Shown piece by piece: positions 61,328 to 64,000 of a DNA stretch of 64,000 bases. The notes under the pieces were generated by a model. The model worked only from the letters and a program-made list of their open reading frames with translations. It did no database searches and was not told where the DNA came from. The stretch is from Blastocatellia bacterium (GTDB lineage Bacteria > Acidobacteriota > Blastocatellia > Chloracidobacteriales > JADJPF01). Where the stretch lies: assembly GCA_016713405.1 (NCBI GenBank), contig JADJPF010000001.1, positions 372,001 through 436,000 of the forward strand, written 5' to 3'. The position numbers were made by a program, and so were the translations under genes. Numbering within the stretch: the stretch's first letter is position 1; each line of letters starts with the position of its first letter.

Positions 61328-62422
61328 ATGGGATTAAATAATATTGATGTAATGCAAACTATTCTAAGTAAAGTAGATGGCCGTCAAGGTAGTTTAATAA
61401 TTCGAGGCTTACCAATAGAAAAACTAGCTAAAAGCGAAGGTTTAGAAAGTATGGCAGTTAGACTTTGGCAAGACTTTACACCTGAGCAAAATACTGTTGA
61501 AACTGTGATTTTAGCTCTAGGTCAAGCACGTAAAAGGGCTTTTGAAATTTTACCAACTATCATAAAAGCAACTTCTCATTTGTCTACTATTGAAGCTTTA
61601 AGACTAGCCATTGCTAGCCTCTCAGATGATGAGAAAATTCTACACCACTATTTAGTAACAGGAGCGATTCCAGTTTTTTTAGCTGCAATCACTCGCAATA
61701 AACAAGGCTTAAGCTTAATTGCTCCAAATGAAAATTTAACCCAAGCAGAAGACTTTTTAAGGATGTTAAATGGGACTGATAAAGCAAATAAGTTGTTAGC
61801 CCAAGCTTTAGACAAGTATTTAGTTACAGTTTGTGAACATGGTATGAATGCTTCAACTTTTACAGCGCGAGTTATTACTTCGACTAGGGCAGGATTAATT
61901 TCTGCTGTAATAGGTGCAATTTCAGCACTTAAAGGGCCACTGCATGGAGGTGCGCCGGGCCCCGTGCTAGATATGTTGGATAATATTGGCACAGAGGAAA
62001 ATATTGACAATTGGATAAACAATGAGCTTTCAAAAGGTAAAAGGCTGATGGGATTTGGTCATCGTATTTATCAAGTTCGTGACCCTCGTGCAGATGTTCT
62101 AAAAAAAGTAGTTGCAGAGTTACGGGAAAATGGAAATAGCCGTCTAGATTTTGCTGAAAAAGTCGAAAAACAAGCTCTACAGATTTTAGCGCGTCATAAA
62201 CCTGAAAAGCCTTTGCACACTAATGTAGAATTTTACACCGCTTTAGTTTTAGAGGCTGTAGGCTTGCAACGTGAGCTATTTACCTCAGTGTTTGCAATGG
62301 GGCGGGTAATTGGCTGGATTGCACATATTTTTGAACAAGAAAAAACAGGTCGTTTAATTCGTCCTGAATCTGAATATATAGGCTTAATGCAAGAGCAAGT
62401 TGCAAACAAAACTGTAGCTTAA
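61328..62422 (+). CDS. Citrate synthase-family protein
   Basis: The ATG at 61328 is chosen because AAAGGAA lies about ten bases upstream; the longer frame from 61238 would run through the operator region. The 364-residue protein has the citrate synthase core: MNASTFTARVITSTRAGLIS with the His of CEHGMN, ALKGPLHGGAPGPVLDML, GFGHRIYQVRDPRADVLKKV with the second His, and HTNVEFYTALVLEAVGLQRE. It ends FAMGRVIGWIAHIFEQEKTGRLIRPESEYIG. The catalytic-Asp position of classical enzymes (NVDFYS) is Glu here, as in some CitA-like homologues. It condenses oxaloacetate or a related oxoacid with an acyl-CoA; it may be 2-methylcitrate or citrate synthase. Confidence 0.93.
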   Translation: MGLNNIDVMQTILSKVDGRQGSLIIRGLPIEKLAKSEGLESMAVRLWQDFTPEQNTVETVILALGQARKRAFEILPTIIKATSHLSTIEALRLAIASLSDDEKILHHYLVTGAIPVFLAAITRNKQGLSLIAPNENLTQAEDFLRMLNGTDKANKLLAQALDKYLVTVCEHGMNASTFTARVITSTRAGLISAVIGAISALKGPLHGGAPGPVLDMLDNIGTEENIDNWINNELSKGKRLMGFGHRIYQVRDPRADVLKKVVAELRENGNSRLDFAEKVEKQALQILARHKPEKPLHTNVEFYTALVLEAVGLQRELFTSVFAMGRVIGWIAHIFEQEKTGRLIRPESEYIGLMQEQVANKTVA

Positions 62423-62430
62423 ACAAAAAA

Positions 62431-62462
62431 GTTGCCAAGGTTGAAGTTAGAACCTTGGCAAC
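62431..62462 (-). terminator. Rho-independent terminator of the cytochrome c operon
   Basis: GTTGCCAAGGTT (62431-62442) pairs perfectly with AACCTTGGCAAC (62451-62462). On the minus strand the hairpin is followed by TTTTTTGTTT, a strong U tract. It lies 22 bp after the cytochrome stop and nine bases after the citrate synthase stop; on the plus side there is no T-run. Confidence 0.9.
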
Positions 62463-62484
62463 AATTACACATTATTTGATCTTA

Positions 62485-63201
62485 TCAGTGTTTTCCTGGT
62501 TCGATCACTACACCTTTTCTTTGTGCCAAAATATAAGCTTCAATTGCTCGCATTTTAGGATCGTCTGGATGTAATTTAGCCCCTCTAGATGGGTTTTCAA
62601 TACACCAGTTAATCATATCGCGCAGCAAAGCCACCCGTCTAAGTTGTATTTGAAATTTAGGATAAGTTTCTGGATGGGTATTAGCTGCATGTGGATGACA
62701 CATTGCGCAAGATACGCCGTTAGTACTACCTAGTAACTTATCATCGTGAAAAATTTGATCACCGTAAGCGATTTCTTTTGCCAATTCTCTTTCCCATGAT
62801 TTGTAATCACGTGAGGTAAAATCTACTACTTGCTCTTGACCTGTTGTAGAAGCTTTATTCTCTTGAGTTGTGGTTTTAGCTTCTGTACGAGCATTTAATG
62901 ACTCTTTTAGCCAAGCTTCTGCTACTTCTTTAGGCTGTTTTGCTAACCACTGAGCCATTAATTGATTAGAAACTGTTTGAGCTTTTTCTGGATCAAGTCG
63001 CTCGTTTGGGCCTACACCTTTTACTTCTAAATTTGTTTCACCATCACAAAGTTGCACGACCAAACTTTGACCATCGGTTTTGGCGGGAGCATGTTTTGGA
63101 AGTTGCACAGGCTCTTGAGCTTCAACTTTATGACTTTGATATAAAACAACACTAGCGAAAACACAAATAATAATTAGCTTTATTAACTGTACTTTATTCA
63201 T
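62485..63201 (-). CDS. Secreted monoheme c-type cytochrome
   Basis: The start is the ATG at 63201: AAGGAG lies six bases upstream, within the first codons of an alternative ATG at 63216. The 238-residue protein has a signal peptide (IKLIIICVFASVVLYQS, cleavage near VEAQ), a Lys/Gln/Glu-rich middle, and one heme-binding CAMCH (about residue 170) with HPHAANTHPETYP after it, giving candidate axial His/Met ligands. FHDDKLLGSTNGVSCAMCH resembles cytochrome-peroxidase/SoxA-type heme neighbourhoods. It follows the metallophosphoesterase gene, with the alternative ATG directly abutting that stop, so both are one operon. Redox partner unknown. Confidence 0.85.
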   Translation of the reverse strand: MNKVQLIKLIIICVFASVVLYQSHKVEAQEPVQLPKHAPAKTDGQSLVVQLCDGETNLEVKGVGPNERLDPEKAQTVSNQLMAQWLAKQPKEVAEAWLKESLNARTEAKTTTQENKASTTGQEQVVDFTSRDYKSWERELAKEIAYGDQIFHDDKLLGSTNGVSCAMCHPHAANTHPETYPKFQIQLRRVALLRDMINWCIENPSRGAKLHPDDPKMRAIEAYILAQRKGVVIEPGKH

Positions 63202-63216
63202 CCTATGCTCCTTCAT

Positions 63217-64000
63217 TTAGTAAGATGGCAAAGAGGTTTTTGCGGGTAAATCTTCTTGACCATTGGAATCTAGGTATTTAGCTGTAACTGACATTGGGTT
63301 ACGATTCCATAAATCATAACGTTTATTTACTCGCCCATTGCCAAGTACATCAATAATTCCATCTCCTAAACCTTCGGTTTGGTTAAAAGGATCAGGACGA
63401 TTCATTTGCATTGTTAATTTTGGTAAACCTTGTGGTGCATAGGGCCAAGGCCAAGCCGTTGACAACATTCCATGAAAATGAATATTTCCAATCCGGTTTG
63501 TTAGCACCTGGTGAGTATGTCCATGAACTACTGTCACAGTTTGAAAAGGTTGTAGCAATGCTTGGATCTCATCAGCGTCATCTGTCCAGAAATTCCAAGG
63601 ACGATAAAGTTTATAAAGCGGAGAGTGTGAAAATACAACAATTGGGGTTGTTTTTGGAATATTGGCTAAATCACGTGCTAGCCATTCGCGCTCTTCTACA
63701 CCAACTTCAAAAGCACTTTGTCTACCATCATCTAAACCAGAAACAATTTGCATTCTTTGCATAGGAGAAAGGTTTTTAGCCGTCCAAAAATCCTTCTCGT
63801 TAACACTCATCAAGGTAATAAAATGCACGCCCTTATGATCAAATGAGTAATAATGTTTACCAAAAAGCTCTTTCCATAAATCACCCATATCTAAAAACCA
63901 GTCATGCTCACCTACCATCATTTTAAGAGGAGCTTTGACTTGTTTAAGAATTTGCGCACCAAGTTTTAATTCGCCTGGTTGACCAAGTTGGGCAAGATCT
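63217..64000 (-). CDS. Metallophosphoesterase (calcineurin-like), N-terminus beyond the window
   Basis: The minus-strand frame is open from the window edge through an ATG at 63921 to the stop at 63217, so the visible part is about 260 residues and lacks the start and the first metal motif (DxH). Visible motifs are MMVGEHDW (the usual GNHD with Glu in place of Asn), VVFSHSPLYK (GH-like His segment) and VVHGHTHQVL (the GHxH metal site). The long region beyond the core (LPKLTMQMNRPDPFNQTEGL and RYDLWNRNPMSV) is typical of secreted phosphoesterases. It probably hydrolyses phosphodiesters or phosphomonoesters in the periplasm. It is co-transcribed with the cytochrome gene that follows. Confidence 0.85.
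   Translation of the reverse strand, partial: DLAQLGQPGELKLGAQILKQVKAPLKMMVGEHDWFLDMGDLWKELFGKHYYSFDHKGVHFITLMSVNEKDFWTAKNLSPMQRMQIVSGLDDGRQSAFEVGVEEREWLARDLANIPKTTPIVVFSHSPLYKLYRPWNFWTDDADEIQALLQPFQTVTVVHGHTHQVLTNRIGNIHFHGMLSTAWPWPYAPQGLPKLTMQMNRPDPFNQTEGLGDGIIDVLGNGRVNKRYDLWNRNPMSVTAKYLDSNGQEDLPAKTSLPSY

Noticed and set aside
63411..63764. Plus-strand frame of 117 codons opposite the metallophosphoesterase
   Set aside because: The minus-strand frame carries metal-binding motifs; this one has no family features.
1..64000. CRISPR array, tRNA, rRNA, prophage or intact insertion sequence
   Set aside because: Looked for by eye on both strands; no repeat-spacer series, cloverleaf, rRNA segment or transposase was recognised. 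A tRNAscan or covariance search would be needed to exclude small RNAs.

Overview
The window is an AT-rich (roughly one-third GC by eye), gene-dense bacterial chromosome segment. The best fit is a low-GC member of the Acidobacteriota, perhaps Blastocatellia-like. The evidence is a PadR regulator directly upstream of a duplicated MacB/FtsX-type permease with a PadR-partner N-terminus (the 'ADOP' arrangement typical of Acidobacteria), long Ser/Thr kinases with a zinc-ribbon start and TPR tails, a TonB with a long cytoplasmic N-terminus, DUF4394 proteins and a Gram-negative style set of lipoproteins. Taxonomy is inferred from gene content only.

Layout. 0-4 kb: secreted DUF4394 triple-repeat protein and a DUF11-like module, probably one frameshifted gene. 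4-9 kb: membrane Ser/Thr kinase, S51 peptidase (cyanophycinase-like), and a 4-hydroxybutyryl-CoA dehydratase-family enzyme. 8.7-13.5 kb: a minus-strand operon of an organophosphate MFS transporter, a broken small secreted protein, a HugZ-like protein and a hybrid histidine kinase. 13.7-16.6 kb: HAD protein, NodU-type carbamoyltransferase and its 53-residue DUF5989 partner. 16.7-19.9 kb: PadR plus ADOP permease preceded by three evenly spaced operator-like palindromes. 19.9-34.4 kb: RluA, lipoproteins, glycogen phosphorylase, PfkB kinase, SDR, rhodanese, an orphan osmoprotectant-type permease, Bcp peroxiredoxin, ThiO, thioesterase, TonB and a YqaA/DedA protein. 34.5-43.5 kb: membrane pyrophosphatase and a complete branched-chain amino acid ABC transporter (livFGMH) with two tandem binding proteins, the second broken. 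43.6-47.2 kb: broken MtgA, a structured GC-richer islet, a striking 11-residue-repeat protein and a broken small secreted protein. 47.3-53 kb: alpha/beta hydrolase, TetR, SDR and penicillin-acylase-family hydrolase. 53-58.6 kb: kinase-TPR operon and a secreted protein behind a sigma-54-type promoter. 58.6-64 kb: GAF histidine kinase, a divergent pair of citrate synthases (one with a fused HTH domain), a c-type cytochrome and a partial metallophosphoesterase.

Themes. Carbon and energy genes (glycogen phosphorylase, PfkB, H+-PPase, two citrate synthases, hydroxybutyryl-CoA dehydratase family, LIV uptake) lie among many sensor kinases. I see no CRISPR array, tRNA, rRNA or intact transposase.

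Caution. At least seven loci carry frameshifts, mostly one-base changes in homopolymer runs, or an in-frame stop. They cluster at 42.6-47.2 kb. Several are likely assembly or sequencing errors and not true pseudogenes.

The most interesting items are the hendecad protein (44827-46803: 17 + 17 eleven-residue repeats around a 20-residue break), the HTH-fused citrate synthase with a shared half-site array in its divergent promoter, the three PadR-type operators spaced exactly 24 bp apart, and the sigma-54 promoter with twin upstream palindromes.
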